A DNA stretch of 64,000 nt from Drosophila persimilis (lineage: Eukaryota > Arthropoda > Insecta > Diptera > Drosophilidae), in the NCBI RefSeq assembly GCF_003286085.1, contig NW_020825289.1, forward strand, positions 124,001-188,000, read 5' to 3'. Made by a program: the position numbers and the translations under genes. Shown here in pieces: positions 8,937-19,639 of this stretch (its first letter is position 1; each line of letters starts with the position of its first letter). The notes beneath the pieces are model-generated. The model worked only from the letters and a program-made list of their open reading frames with translations. It was not told where the DNA came from and searched no databases.

Positions 8937-11345
8937 TGTAACATTTCCACGATATATTTCTATACGTGAGTAGGGGATGGATTGGAGGGGATGTCGAGGT
9001 CACGGCCGGTGGGGATTCTTTGGTTCCGTGCTCATTCGGTAACTTGGGGGGTTCGTTTGACCGCGTCTCGACTCCTACTACATAAACTTTAAAATTTTAG
9101 AATCCCGTGACTCTACAGGGAGCGAACTCCGAAAACAACACTATGCCTATTCCGAGCGTAACGGACATTAAATGGCACAATCATAGGGCGTACCCGAAAG
9201 TACTAGGGGCTTTCGTCGGCGTGTTCCAAACTTTCGCGGGCGTGAGGTCTTGCGATGGAAGTCGAACCACACGATTCTATACCCACCCTTCCATGATTTC
9301 CAGTGGTGCGAAGGTTCTGGAAATCCCTAAAATTCTTACCCTACCCCATTACGTCACCCTGTCCCTAGGAAATTATAAGTCTACTCCATATTCATTGCTA
9401 ATAAAATTCAATATATTTCGTTGTACTTCATCATAGACATGTTGCTTCAATCAAAAACTAGCAAACCAAGTTTCACCTCCAAAAATAACACAAGTATGGA
9501 ACTACAATCAGCAGGCAACTCAAGAAAAAAAATTAATGGAATGAAAAAAAATTAGGAGGCTTAATCCCTAAGGAGGAAAAAATAATTTATAGATATAGGT
9601 ATATATAAACGGTGGAGTATAAATAGAAAAGATAGGAATATAATATAGGATATTAGAAATAAGTAAAACAATTTAAAATATCGGACCTAGCTGATGAATT
9701 CTGCTTTATACATATAAAGGAAAAAAAATAAAAATCAAAAAAATTTTCAAAAGCAGCGGGGGTCATACCAGCGATCAGCAATGGTGAGCCAAAACGAAAT
9801 TTAATTAAACATTATAAATTTATTTATTTTTTTTCTGGGTTGAGGAGATTTTTTTTTCTATGTTGGTTAGTGTATTGCTTGGCTACGTTTCCATGCAGGG
9901 AATACGAGCAATGCAAGCTTAGCAGAATTGGCACCGAAGAGACCGAAAAGCTTCGAGCGTGTGGAACGCAAGCGTTGCGCTCTCTTATCAGCAGCGGCTG
10001 GCCGCTGCGCATGCGTTTGAGATTTTGACGAAGACAGGCGCAAAGGAGAAAATTGAAATTGGGTCACTTACGGCTTCCATACGGTCCCTCGCTGAAAGGC
10101 GCCTTTCGTTGTGGAGCTGTGGAAACCCTGTTAATGTGTGCCCAGGTCGTCCCAGGATTGGTAAATAGGGGGGGTATGAAAAAGGTTTTTTTTTTGTAGT
10201 CTGTTACTTTATGATTAAGTTTTTCGCAACCCGCAAAAATAAATTCCGTTTTGGGAACTTTCACATTCACGCCTATCGAGGTAGGACTGTGACTCAGAGT
10301 TAAGGAAAGTTACATAGTCATATAAGTGCTCAGAAGGAACCAAAAAAAAATTACAATTAAAACACTATGCTACGAAATCTGGGTCCGGATCCGTGGCGAC
10401 GTCTTCTAGGCCGTCGCAGACAGCGAGTTAGCGGCGCATAGGGGGGGTGATCTCTATGCCCTCTATGCCCTCTATGCCCTCTATGCGCGTACGTTATGTC
10501 GCCGGGCAGGTGGATGCTTCAACGACTCCAAAAGGGAAAAAAAAATCTCGGCCCCACACCAAGGTCGACTCCGAAGAGTACTCCCGTCAAGGGTGGGAGT
10601 TTGGTGTGGGTGGGGCAGAACTTTGGGAGAGCCGGGTGGCTACCGCTCGGGGCCAGGGCCCTATGGGCGAGACAGAACCAAAACCACGAGGGCTAAGAAA
10701 AAAATCTAAATTTTCCCTACAGGGCACTTTTACATACCGGTTTTTTCGGACTTTTCGAGTGTTGGGTTCTCCTGGCAGAGCTGTGGGACGCACGGGTTTG
10801 CAACAAGAACAACACTTGCTGGCGAGGCGAGGCAAATATGCACTTTTCGCCAGGGTAGTTTCTTGCCAGTTTTCTCGGCGCACGGCTATTAATTTTCGCC
10901 CGATTTTTGCGGCGCGATCACCGTGTGGGACTTTCCCCGTTCCGTTTTATTTCTTTTCGGTTTGTCTTTGTGGCACTTATTTGGGTTACTTTTCTTTTCT
11001 TTTGGGCTTACACGTGGTCGATTTAGTTATATATTTGCTACCGAAGCGGAGATAGCCACCGGCTGCACAGATTCAAATTTTCGAAAGAGAACGTTCTGGT
11101 GCTTTTGCACTGCTTAAATAAGAGCTTACCGATCTTAAAGCTCGGCTTCGAAAGCTCAGTTGCGATGCGCTGCACAGCACTTACGGCAGCTCAGCTCAGC
11201 TGTTCCCTACCTCGAGCTTGCTTGCACCCACCCCAACTATACTATGCCCTGCAGCGATAATTGGCCCAAGGTTATTGCATGCGATATCCGAGCACCATAG
11301 CGATAACCTATTTTGAATCGGTATTGTCCAACCGCAACCGTTACA
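8937..11345 (-). repeat. 3' LTR (2409 bp) of the Ulysses-like element
   Basis: Matches 17314-18735 over its left 1.2 kb and last ~115 bases, with identical TGTAAC/GTTACA ends. It carries a 42-bp insertion at 9665-9706 absent from the other LTR, and a 9-bp tandem repeat (ctctatgcc, four units) near 10450-10485. The open frames inside (for example 9107-9436 and 10447-11055) show no protein family and I treat them as chance. Confidence 0.85.
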
Positions 11346-11379
11346 CCACCCGATAAAATGCCACCGTTAGACGGAATAT

Positions 11380-11604
11380 TAGCGGGAATCCGGATCGAAT
11401 GTCTTTCGCATGAAAGGTTCCTATTTCTCGGCCCTGCAGATTTTCCAGGAGGTAGAAACAATTACCCAGTTTTTTCCGCACGCGACATTTCAGAAATTTA
11501 GGAGCCAATTTGGCATTAAAATTTTGCGTGAATTTGCTCAAGGAAAAATTTCGGTGAAATACTTCCTGACCTTCTCGGAACGACACAGGCTTGGCTCGTA
11601 AATT
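11380..11604 (-). pseudogene. pol: Integrase C-terminal tail of the Ulysses-like element
   Basis: A minus-strand frame (about 11586-11389) reading SFREGQEVFHRNFSLSKF, NAKLAPKFLKCRVRKKLGN and YLLENLQGREIGTFHAKDI. This is the GPY/F-like end of gypsy integrases (G..V..RN...S.......KL.P.F..C.V...LG...Y.L.D..G...G..H..DI). It lies in a different frame from 11605-11901, so a frameshift separates it from the integrase body. Confidence 0.75.
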
Positions 11605-14414
11605 TTATTGAGCAACGTTGCGCTCATACGCTTTCTTAATATTGCCCTGTATAGCTTTTCGAATTAGAGCTAAATTGTCTGACCTAGCTACCGGGACAAC
11701 GGGTTCTTCCAGCAAGTCTAAATCCTTCAGAAGCTTATAATCCGTCCCATGAGTGAGCATATCTAAGCCAAACAGGGCTCGATATGGTGAACAACCTAAG
11801 GACTGATGTAGTGACGATCGCAGCGAACAAGATATACTTGAGAGATGCTGATCCCAGTATGTCTGATCCTGCTGAAGATATGCTCGCACGGCAGCTAACA
11901 ATGAACGATTTACTCATTCCGCCGCATTACTTTGGGGAGAGTATAGTGCCGTGTACATATGTTTAATTCCCAGCTGTGTCAAGAATGCGTTGAATTCTTT
12001 AGCTTTGAATTGTTTTCCATTGTCGCTAACAATAGTTTCAGGCACCCCATATGCATGAAAGATATGCTTTAGCAGAAATTCTTGGATTACTACGGAAGTA
12101 AATTTCTTCAGGGGATGTAGCCAATGATATTTACTGAAGTGATCTAAAACAATTAGCAAACCAACATGTCCATTTTTGGATAAGGTCGTGGATAAGGTCC
12201 AAGCAGATCTATGTATAATCGTTGAAATGGTCGACAAGTTGGTAGGTGGTTTCCCATGGGTGGCCGCAGAGTATAATTAGGACCTTTGCATGCTTTGCAC
12301 ACCTCGCAACTACGAATATACTCTCGAACATCTTTAACTAAGCCGGGCCAAAACAGACTTCTTCGAACTTTTTCTATGGTCTTTTGCATGCCGGCATGCG
12401 CTGAAGTAGGATTGTCATGAGCTTGTTTGAGAACGTCGGTCTTCAATCGCTCGGGAACCCATAACTTCCAAGTTCGACTGTCTTGCTCCGCCTTTCCATC
12501 TGCGTGTTCGGTTCGAATGTACAGAAATTGGTCGATAATCTTCAGATCGGGCAGTTGAGAGGAATTTTTCTGATACTGTTCTTTTAACTGTTGGTAGCTC
12601 TCATCCTGAAAGGCATCGGATTCGAGATCTATCACAGGACTCATCACTACTGCGGATACTTCAGGTTCATGTAATCGGGAAAAAGCATCGGGGACAATGT
12701 GATCTTTTCCTTTTCGGTGCGATATCGAGAATTTAAATTGCTGCAATCTAAAAATCCATCGAGCTAACCTCCCCGACACGTTTTGCTGGCGCATTAGCCA
12801 CAACAAACTGGAATGATCAGTAACCACTTCGAATTCCTGCAGTTCCAGATAGCAACGGAACTTTTCGATGGCCAGAATTACGGCCAAGCACTCGCGCTCC
12901 GTAACGCTATAGTTACGTTGCGCACGACTTAGTTTTTTCGACATAAACGCTATTGGCTTTTCCTGCAGATCCACCAATTGCACGAGCACGGCTCCTATAC
13001 CAAAATCACTAGCATCACAGTGGAGGAAAAATTTCTGTTCGAAGTCTGGGTTTTCGAGCACTGGAGCAGAAGTCAACACGGTTTTTAAAGAGTCCATTGC
13101 GACTTGTGCTTCCGGGGTCCAAATAAATTTCTTTTTGTTGGAAAGAAGCTCGGTGATAGGACAGGATAGCTCAGAGAAATTCTGGATGAATCTACGGTAC
13201 CAGCCACAGACCCCAAGAAAGCCGCGAACCTGTTTTAGATTCCTTGACGGTGGCCAGTTCACTATACAAGCTACTTTGGAGGGATCAGTGCAAATACCTC
13301 CATTACTGATGACGTATCCAAGATAATTTACGCTGGTGACACAGAACTGACTCTTCTTAATATTCAGAGTCAGGTTGGCTTTTCTGAACTGTTCAGCGAG
13401 TCGTACCAGCACGGCTAGATGGGAAGAGAAATGTGCTGATACGATGCAGAGATCGTCCAAGTATCCAAAGACGCAGTAACGCAAATCCGGGGGAATGATC
13501 TCATCCATCAAACGACACATAGTGGATGGAGCGTTACACAGGCCAAAAGGCATAACCTTAAACTGATATAAAGGCCTTCCCGGGACCGTAAAAGCAGTTA
13601 GTGACTTGGAATCCTCAGAGAGTTCGATATTCCAATATGCATCTTTTAGGTCCAGCTTGGTTATGATATTTGCCTTGGGCAACCGGGCAAAAATACCATC
13701 GATACTTGGTAATGGGTAGGCATCCTTACGGGTGACTTCATTCAGTCTTCGAGCATCGAGACACAGACGGACTTTGTTGGGCTTGAGAACCAGTCGCATT
13801 GGCGAACTCCAAGCACTGGATGACGGTTCGATAACGCCTAGTTGGAGCATGCGATCTACCTCAGCATAAAGCAACTTTTCCACCGCTGGGCTAACCGGGT
13901 AAAAGCGTTGTTTTACGGGGGCGGCCTGACCTACATCGATATGATGCTTAAGCAAGGCCGTACGCCCTAGTCCCTCCGTCGCGTTGGGAAATAACTGTTT
14001 AACCACCTCGAGTTGTTGGTTTTGCTGCCTAGTTAAAGGATACCGTAAGGGATCTGGTTCGGCTGCCTCATCGTCTTTCGAGCTTATCTCGACAGCTGCA
14101 ATGATGTCTGGGGAGAGCGAAAAGGATCTCCAAAAATCGTGACCTAGGATTAGATTTTGTGTCAGGGATGGAATTATATATAACTTCATGGGTTTCTCGA
14201 TAGTTCGATAACGCATGATGACATTTAATACCCACAGTATCTGTTGACTTTGGCCATCTGCAGTTTTTGCAGTGGCTTTTATTAGTTTATATTCAGAAAA
14301 GGATGAAAAATCAGTCTGAGCTACTTCAGCACCTATACAGCTGATACTTGCGCCGGTGTCTAACAGCCCCTGTTCTGTTCGACCCAGAAAGGATACTTCG
14401 GCATAACTGCGCAT
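11605..14414 (-). pseudogene. pol: Pol: protease, RT, RNase H, integrase (one frameshift, one stop)
   Basis: From 14414 a 753-codon frame gives protease (LLDTGASISCIG, residues ~17-28), RT (FGYLDDLCIVS, YLDD catalytic motif), RNase H (FLHCDASDFGIGAVL ... VTDHSSLLWL), and the integrase zinc finger (HxxxxxxxH and CEVCKAC). The frame is lost near 12170 in a run of five A, and integrase continues in 12237-11914 (VLDHFSKYHW, VSDNGKQFKAKEF: two catalytic Asp). A TGA follows at about 11911-11913 after SPQSNAAE, and the same frame goes on in 11901-11605. All domains are in normal gypsy order, so the damage is slight. Confidence 0.9.
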
Positions 14415-14680
14415 ATCCTTGGGACTATTAATAATAGCGGAAACTAACAGTCTACGGTTATTTTTGACATTATCATATTATTTTCTTAAACGCTGGATTC
14501 GTTTTGGGGCTTCATGTGGTTTTTCATTAAAAATTCTGTTTCGTACCTCTAAATATTTATGAATCCGTTCGGGATAGGGTAAAAACCGACAACTTCTCTT
14601 TACGATCGTATTCGTTTCCTTTCTTTTCTCCCAACAAGAAGCCAAACTCTTCTTGTCTCGCTCTAAGTCAACGGGCAAGA

Positions 14681-15715
14681 TTAATGGTGGTTTTTTGGGG
14701 GCATCCGGCTGTTGTTGGATGCACCCTTCTGACGGTTTTCCGAAGCTCTACGAATGCATGTTTGGCACTGCGGCTTATAGACATTCGGAGCTCCACAGCG
14801 GTAACAAAATATCCGCATATCTGCCATACAATTTTCCCACACATGTCCAAGCTCCTCACAATTCCAACAAGAACGCTTAGCCGTCGAACTTTGAATGGCC
14901 TCTACGCTGATATCCTCATACTCTTCTTGATCGCTTTCAGGGAGCGATTCCTCCAGACTATGTATCGAATGGCGGCCGACCGGTGGCCGAGACTTGTCAG
15001 ATTTCTGTAACTCCTGCACTAGATTTTCATGCATCTGTACTAATCTTCTCAATTGACCAACTGAGCTAATGGACTGATATAAGATTTTGTGACGGGTTTC
15101 GGGAAGCAAATTTGCTTTTAATATTTCTATTAATTCCTCTTCCGCCATTTTAATGCCAAATTTATCTATAAGACCAGCCACGGCGTCGTGAAAAGCGACG
15201 AAGGGTTCTCCGACGTGTTGCTTTCGAGCTCGAATCAATTCCTTGCTCATAAACTCAGAGCGATAGTCTTTATATTGTTGTCTAATAGCTGCACAAAATT
15301 CTGTCCAAACGATGCGATCTACCTGTTTGTGGTATCTCCAATACCAATCGCGCGCTTTGCCAACCAGCAAGATGTGCAAATGTTTGCAAAGGCCGAGAAA
15401 ATCGCTATCCAAGGTTTCATCGGTTAATGTTTTGACTCGGTAAATGAATTCTTCTACCCCTAAACCTTCGGTAGAACCATCAAAAGGAACATTCCACTTT
15501 TGCATAATGTTGGCCGTCTTGGCCGTTCGCAGGCTAGTCATGCTGTTTATACATGAAACTGGACATGAAACTGGACATGAAACTGGACTGGAGTCCTGCG
15601 GACTCGCTGGCGGCTGAATCTGCAAAGTGGATATGGCTCTGGCCACAGTGCGCTCAATTATCTGTTGGAGGACATCCAAGTCCAACCCCTGGCTTGGAGG
15701 GGCTGTCCGTCCCAA
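14681..15715 (-). CDS. gag: Gag (capsid/nucleocapsid) of the Ulysses-like element
   Basis: A 344-codon frame from ATG at 15715. Residues ~75-230 form a gypsy-type capsid: WNVPFDGSTEGLGVEEFIYRV, LLVGKARDWYWRYHKQ, FCAAIRQQYKDYRSEF, LIRARKQHVGEPFVAF. Near the C-terminus is a zinc knuckle (CWNCEELGHVWENC) followed by a second Cys pair cluster (CYRCGAPNVYKPQC). Residues ~45-55 are a short tandem repeat (SPVSCPVSCPVSC). A basic region and RING-like frame lie upstream in another frame, so the true N-terminus may be longer. The pol frame begins about 270 bases downstream. Confidence 0.85.
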   Translation of the reverse strand: MGRTAPPSQGLDLDVLQQIIERTVARAISTLQIQPPASPQDSSPVSCPVSCPVSCINSMTSLRTAKTANIMQKWNVPFDGSTEGLGVEEFIYRVKTLTDETLDSDFLGLCKHLHILLVGKARDWYWRYHKQVDRIVWTEFCAAIRQQYKDYRSEFMSKELIRARKQHVGEPFVAFHDAVAGLIDKFGIKMAEEELIEILKANLLPETRHKILYQSISSVGQLRRLVQMHENLVQELQKSDKSRPPVGRHSIHSLEESLPESDQEEYEDISVEAIQSSTAKRSCWNCEELGHVWENCMADMRIFCYRCGAPNVYKPQCQTCIRRASENRQKGASNNSRMPPKNHH

Positions 15716-15894
15716 GGGCTAGAGTGAGTGGCGACATTAGCTGACGGAGCTTCAGTCTGGTTGGAGCTATGGCTAGCATCCAATCCCGACAACCACACTA
15801 CTTCCGGACCGGAAGATCTACTTGGCGGGAACTTCGGGACCTGCTTTTTGGCTGGTGCTCGAGTTCTTTTGGAACGAGTTGGCCTAGTGGTTCG
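15716..15894 (-). pseudogene. Basic linker between RING-like frame and gag
   Basis: The reading frame of the RING-like segment has a TAA at 15895-15897, but beyond it stays open with a basic, Pro-rich stretch (RPTRSKRTRAPAKKQVPKF) until about 15720, where the gag frame takes over one frame away. One stop and one frameshift would be enough to have separated a once continuous reading frame. This is inference from a single copy. Confidence 0.4.
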
Positions 15895-16245
15895 TTATAC
15901 CGGGACTGAACCTACAGTTGGAATTTGGCTCAATTGGGTATTCTTGCCATTTCCCTCGGATATCTTTCCCGTCTCTGGCTGAAAATGTCCATTTGCCGGG
16001 GTCTGTACGACCTCCAAAGCTTTGGCAAGACTTCGAGTAGTAATTCCCGAGGGACCGGGTAATTCTGTTGGTTCCGGCTGCGGCTTGTTTGGAGAACAAT
16101 TGCCAACAACTAGTTTTGCTTGAGATAACGTACATACTCGGCTACAGTTCGGACAATCATCGTGATGAGGGAACCATTCTTCCAGACATGCTTTATGGAA
16201 AACGTGATTGCACGGAGTGCAAAAACACGGCTGAGTATTGGACAT
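15895..16245 (-). pseudogene. RING-H2-like zinc finger frame upstream of gag
   Basis: A 116-codon frame from ATG at 16245. Residues 12-32 spell CNHVFHKACLEEW...CPNC: Cys-x-His, x2-His, x2-Cys, then a Cys-x2-Cys pair, with the W that RING-H2 proteins carry. This is the second half of a RING; the first Cys pair is not clean (CC before the ATG, CFC at 7-9), so the N-terminus may be cut by a frameshift. After the finger comes a Pro/Ser/Gln-rich linker. RINGs usually recruit E2 enzymes, but activity here is unknown. It sits inside the element between leader and gag. Confidence 0.6.
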
Positions 16246-16299
16246 TTCGGAGCAACAGCTCCGAACTCAGCGGATTGTTTTGCTGAGGACTATGTCGCA

Positions 16300-17198
16300 G
16301 CGGCATTTTTTATAAGATTTTTTTATTTATTTTTTTTTTTTTTCTATATTCTACCAAATTTTTCCTAGGGTGACATTTAATTGGTGACATAATAAGATAG
16401 GGATAGGAGTTGCGAATCTTTGGAACAGCGACAAAAGAATTGATTTTGTTTGGGCTTCTAATTTGCATTGTCTTAGTATCAGTGCACTGGTTTAAGTGTC
16501 CACATATGATTCGGCAAGGATACGCAAGCAGCATACGCGCTAGTTCCAGACAACCATATGCAGCCACCGCTGCCGCTGGAATAATACCCGCCAATGGTAA
16601 GGGTATGAGTGAAGATCAAATCTGGGACCGCAATCTCTGTGCTTCCATCACCCGTACAGGGACAATTAGTACTGATATCCGGCCTAAACCAAATATGCAA
16701 TATTCTGCAATTGTATGCAACCGTATGCTATGCGCAAAGAGTAACAATACCAAATCCGAATCAACCTCACAATTCAATCTATTGAAACTAATATCCGCTG
16801 AATTAACTGTAGCTTGGAGGACGCGACCTAAACCAATCTCGCTTGTTCGGTATGAATACGCAAGCATATATACACATTCCAGACAACAAGTTTGACTAGC
16901 CCGACAGGATGCGTCAACATGGGAACTACTTTCTCAATTCCGGATTATCACTTAAGCTTCCCTTCGTCGTAGACTCGACGACTTCCCAATAAAACTCAGA
17001 GGAACAACCAGTATTAGGATCCAAGCAGAATCCGCAATATTCTGAAATTGTATCGGAGCAATGACCAGATCGTTTAGAAAAACTACAGTCAGCATTAAGC
17101 ATATGAATACAATCGAGCAATAGGTGGGACGAGCCAATAGCTGATTTTGTTGCTAAAGTGACCAATACTTTTTACCGTCACTATAACTGTTGCTAGTG
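16300..17198 (-). other. Leader region of the Ulysses-like element
   Basis: About 0.9 kb between primer sites and the RING-like frame. No convincing protein is seen on either strand. Two diverged internal echoes are visible: around 16510-16560 and 16850-16890 (tacgcaagca...ttccagacaac), and around 16700 and 17035 (gcaatattctg.aattgtat). They suggest old partial duplication of the leader. Confidence 0.4.
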
Positions 17199-17217
17199 CC
17201 CTACGTTGGGCGCCAAA
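17199..17217 (-). promoter_or_regulatory. Second primer-binding-site-like sequence
   Basis: The minus strand reads ttttggcgcccaacgtaggg, one change from the functional-looking site 90 bases to the right. It is bordered by tgttatgtaacaacgttaca, which resembles LTR ends brought together. Confidence 0.55.
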
Positions 17218-17288
17218 ATGTTATGTAACAACGTTACACCCTCGCGTCCAACTGGGTATAGACAGTAACTAGCATTGAAAAAAACCTG

Positions 17289-17306
17289 CCCCACGTTGGG
17301 CGCCAA
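17289..17306 (-). promoter_or_regulatory. Primer-binding site, tRNA-Lys type
   Basis: The minus strand reads TGGCGCCCAACGTGGGGC a few bases after the LTR end. This 18-mer is the complement expected of a tRNA-Lys(1,2) 3' end, as used by visna-like retroviruses and by Ulysses/Osvaldo-type elements. Confidence 0.8.
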
Positions 17307-17313
17307 AAATGTA

Positions 17314-18735
17314 TGTAACATTTCCACGATATATTTCTATACGTGAGTAGGGGATGGATTGGAGGGGATGTCGAGGTCACGGCCGGTGGGGATTCTTTGG
17401 TTCCGTGCTCATTCGGTAACTTGGGGGGTTCGTTTGACCGCGTCTCGACTCCTACTACATAAACTTTAAAATTTTAGAATCCCGTGACTCTACAGGGAGC
17501 GAACTCCGAAAACAACACTATGCCTATTCCGAGCGTAACGGACATTAAATGGCACAATCATAGGGCGTACCCGAAAGTACTAGGGGCTTTCGTCGGCGTG
17601 TTCCAAACTCTCGCGGGCGTGAGGTCTTGCGATGGAAGTCGACCCACACGATTCTATACCCACCCTTCCATGATTTCCAGTGGTGCGAAGGTTCTGGAAA
17701 TCCCTAAAATTCTTACCCTACCCCATTACGTCACCCTGTCCCTAGGAAATTATAAGTCTACTCCATGTTCATTGCTAATAAAATTCAATATATTTCGTTG
17801 TACTTCATCATAGACATGTTGCTTCAATCAAAAACTAGCAAACCAAGTTTCACCTCCAAAAATAACACAAGTATGGAACTACAATCAGCAGGCAACTCAA
17901 GAAAAAAAATTAATGGAATGAAAAAAAATTAGGAGGCTTAATCCCTAAGGAGGAAAAAATAATTTATAGATATAGGTATATATAAACGGTGGAGTATAAA
18001 TAGAAAAGATAGGAATATAATATAGGATATTAGAAATAAGTAAATTAGGTATGTATAAAGGAAAAAAAATAAAAATCAAAAAAATTTTCAAAAGCAGCGG
18101 GGGTCATACCAGCGATCAGCAATGGTGAGCCAAAACGAAATTTAATTAAACTTTATAAATTTATTTATTTTTTTTTCTGGGTTGAGGAGATTTTTTTTTC
18201 TATGTTGGTTAGTGTATTGCTTGGCTACGTTTCCATGCAGGGAATACGAGCAATGCAAGCTTAGCAGAATTGGCACCGAAGAGACCGAAAAGCTTCGAGC
18301 GTGTGGAACGCAAGCGTTGCGCTCTCTTATCAGCAGCGGCTGGCCGCTGCGCATGCGTTTGAGATTTTGACGAAGACAGGCGCAAAGGAGAAAATTGAAA
18401 TTGGGTCACTTACGGCTTCCATACAGTGGTCCCTCGCTGAAAGGCGCCTTTCGTTGTGGAGCTGTGGAAACCCTGTTAATGTGCCCAGGTCGTCCCAGGA
18501 TTGGTAAATAGGGGGGGTATGAAAAAGGTTTTTATACCCGATACTCAAAATGAGTATTGGGGTATATTAGGTTTGTGGTAAAAGTGGATGTGTGTAACGT
18601 CCAGAAGGAATCGTTTCCCACCCCAACTATACTATGCCCTGCAGCGATAATTGGCCCAAGGTTATTGCATGCGATATCCGAGCACCATAGCGATAACCTA
18701 TTTTGAATCGGTATTGTCCAACCGCAACCGTTACA
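17314..18735 (-). repeat. 5' LTR of the Ulysses-like element, internally deleted (1422 bp)
   Basis: Aligned to the 3' LTR it lacks about 1.04 kb (equivalent to ~10188-11228). In its place stands a ~92-bp DINE-1 5' fragment (18529-18620). The outer ~115 bases are intact, ending GTTACA before the target duplication agtg. Few point differences from the other LTR are visible (for example at the positions equal to 9232 and 9266). Confidence 0.85.
18529..18620 (+). mobile_element. DINE-1 5' fragment inside the LTR
   Basis: Begins with the DINE-1 5' end (tttttatacccgatactcaa) and stops at cgtttccca. It fuses there to LTR sequence through the short identity accccA shared by DINE-1 and LTR, the mark of a deletion running from inside the DINE-1 into the LTR. 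Confidence 0.8.
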
Positions 18736-19085
18736 AGTGGATGTGTGTTACATCCAGAAGGAAGCGTTTCCGACCCCATAAAGTATATACTATATGTATA
18801 ATATATATAGTATATAGAATATATACTTGATCAATATCAATAGCCGAGTCAATTAAGCCATGTCTGTCCGTCCGTCTGTCCGTCCCTATGAGCGCCTAGT
18901 GCTCAGAGACTATAAGAGCGAAATTTTGTATTCAGACTTCTGTAAGATAAGATACGAGAAAATTAAAAGTGCACAATCAAAGAGAATGACCATATCTACC
19001 AGATTGTCGAATATGGATCACATTTTCTGTCTCTCCCGTACGCACTCTTTGTCGCTCAATATAGCCATACTGACTATTTATCGAG
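18736..19085 (+). mobile_element. DINE-1, right part of the split copy
   Basis: Continues the copy begun at 8890: agtggatgtgtg, cgtttccgaccccataaag, an expanded tatata block, gtctgtccgtccgt, then ttttctgtctctcccgtacgcactctttgtcg and gccatactgac as at the 3' region of the copy at 62395-63511. The terminal hairpin is missing. Confidence 0.8.
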
Positions 19086-19639
19086 TTCTCTTCTCTCCAC
19101 ATCGTTCGTTCTCTTTCGTAGTGATCAGACGCGTTTTTTTTTGCGCTCCGCATTTCTTCCTTTTGTTTCGAATAAACAGCCGGTGTTTTCCTAAATAAAC
19201 TTTAATTAACTTCCTAACCAGCCAACAATCTGGAAACCTATTCTATTCCGCGAGTGCATGACTTTTGATTTCTGTTAAAACATTGTTTAACTTTTTATTT
19301 TTCTGCGTCGGCTTGTCGTTTTTGTGTTGTTGCAGTGAATTAGTACGCATTACAATGCATTGGAGTCCGCTCTCGTCTGGTAGCTTTTGTTGTGTTATCA
19401 CTCTCTCCCTATCACCTAAACTTAAATAACTGTTCTTTCTCTTTTTCTCTCTCGCTCTCGTAACTTTCTGTTCAGTAGCTCTCTCTCTCTCTCATTAGCT
19501 ACTGCTGCAACTGTTCTCCTCTCCTCCTATTAGCGTTTGTCTGGCACACTGGTTTGATAGCCATTTGTTTTGAAATATTATTTGATTTTAATTTCAATTT
19601 TGTTCAAATTTTTTAATATGGAGTTTCTGTTGTATGTGC
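19086..19639 (+). other. Probable 5' UTR of CR1-type LINE
   Basis: No coding frame. A pyrimidine-rich region with ctctctc runs (about 19410-19500) leads into the ORF1 remnant. Assigned by position only; the exact 5' end cannot be seen. Confidence 0.35.

Larger units (their letters stand above)
8937..18735 (-). mobile_element. Ulysses/Osvaldo-like Ty3/gypsy LTR retrotransposon
   Basis: A 9.8 kb element reading right to left: 5' LTR 18735-17314, tRNA-Lys type primer site, leader, RING-like frame, gag, protease-RT-RNase H-integrase, then 3' LTR 11345-8937. Both LTRs begin TGTAAC and end GTTACA, and a 4-bp duplication (agtg) flanks the whole. The 2.4 kb LTR length and tRNA-Lys primer are features I associate with Drosophila Ulysses and Osvaldo; exact family is inference. 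No env was found. One frameshift and one stop in pol make it nonautonomous now. Confidence 0.85.

Noticed and set aside
9107..9436. 109-codon frame present in both long LTRs
   Set aside because: It is repeated only because the LTR is repeated; no recognisable protein features.
10447..11055. 202-codon frame in the left LTR
   Set aside because: It begins in a 9-bp tandem repeat (MPSMPSMPS) and has no domain; it lies within LTR sequence.
12150..12200. Programmed frameshift within the Ulysses-like integrase
   Set aside because: A five-A run with no downstream structure noticed, in the middle of a conserved domain; a simple mutation is more likely.
16410..16895. 161-codon plus-strand frame
   Set aside because: Antisense to the gypsy leader, no domain seen, and overlapped by other chance frames.
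19410..19500. ctctctc-rich stretch as a promoter element
   Set aside because: GAGA-like runs are common in LINE 5' regions, but with one copy and no start site in view I cannot support a promoter call.
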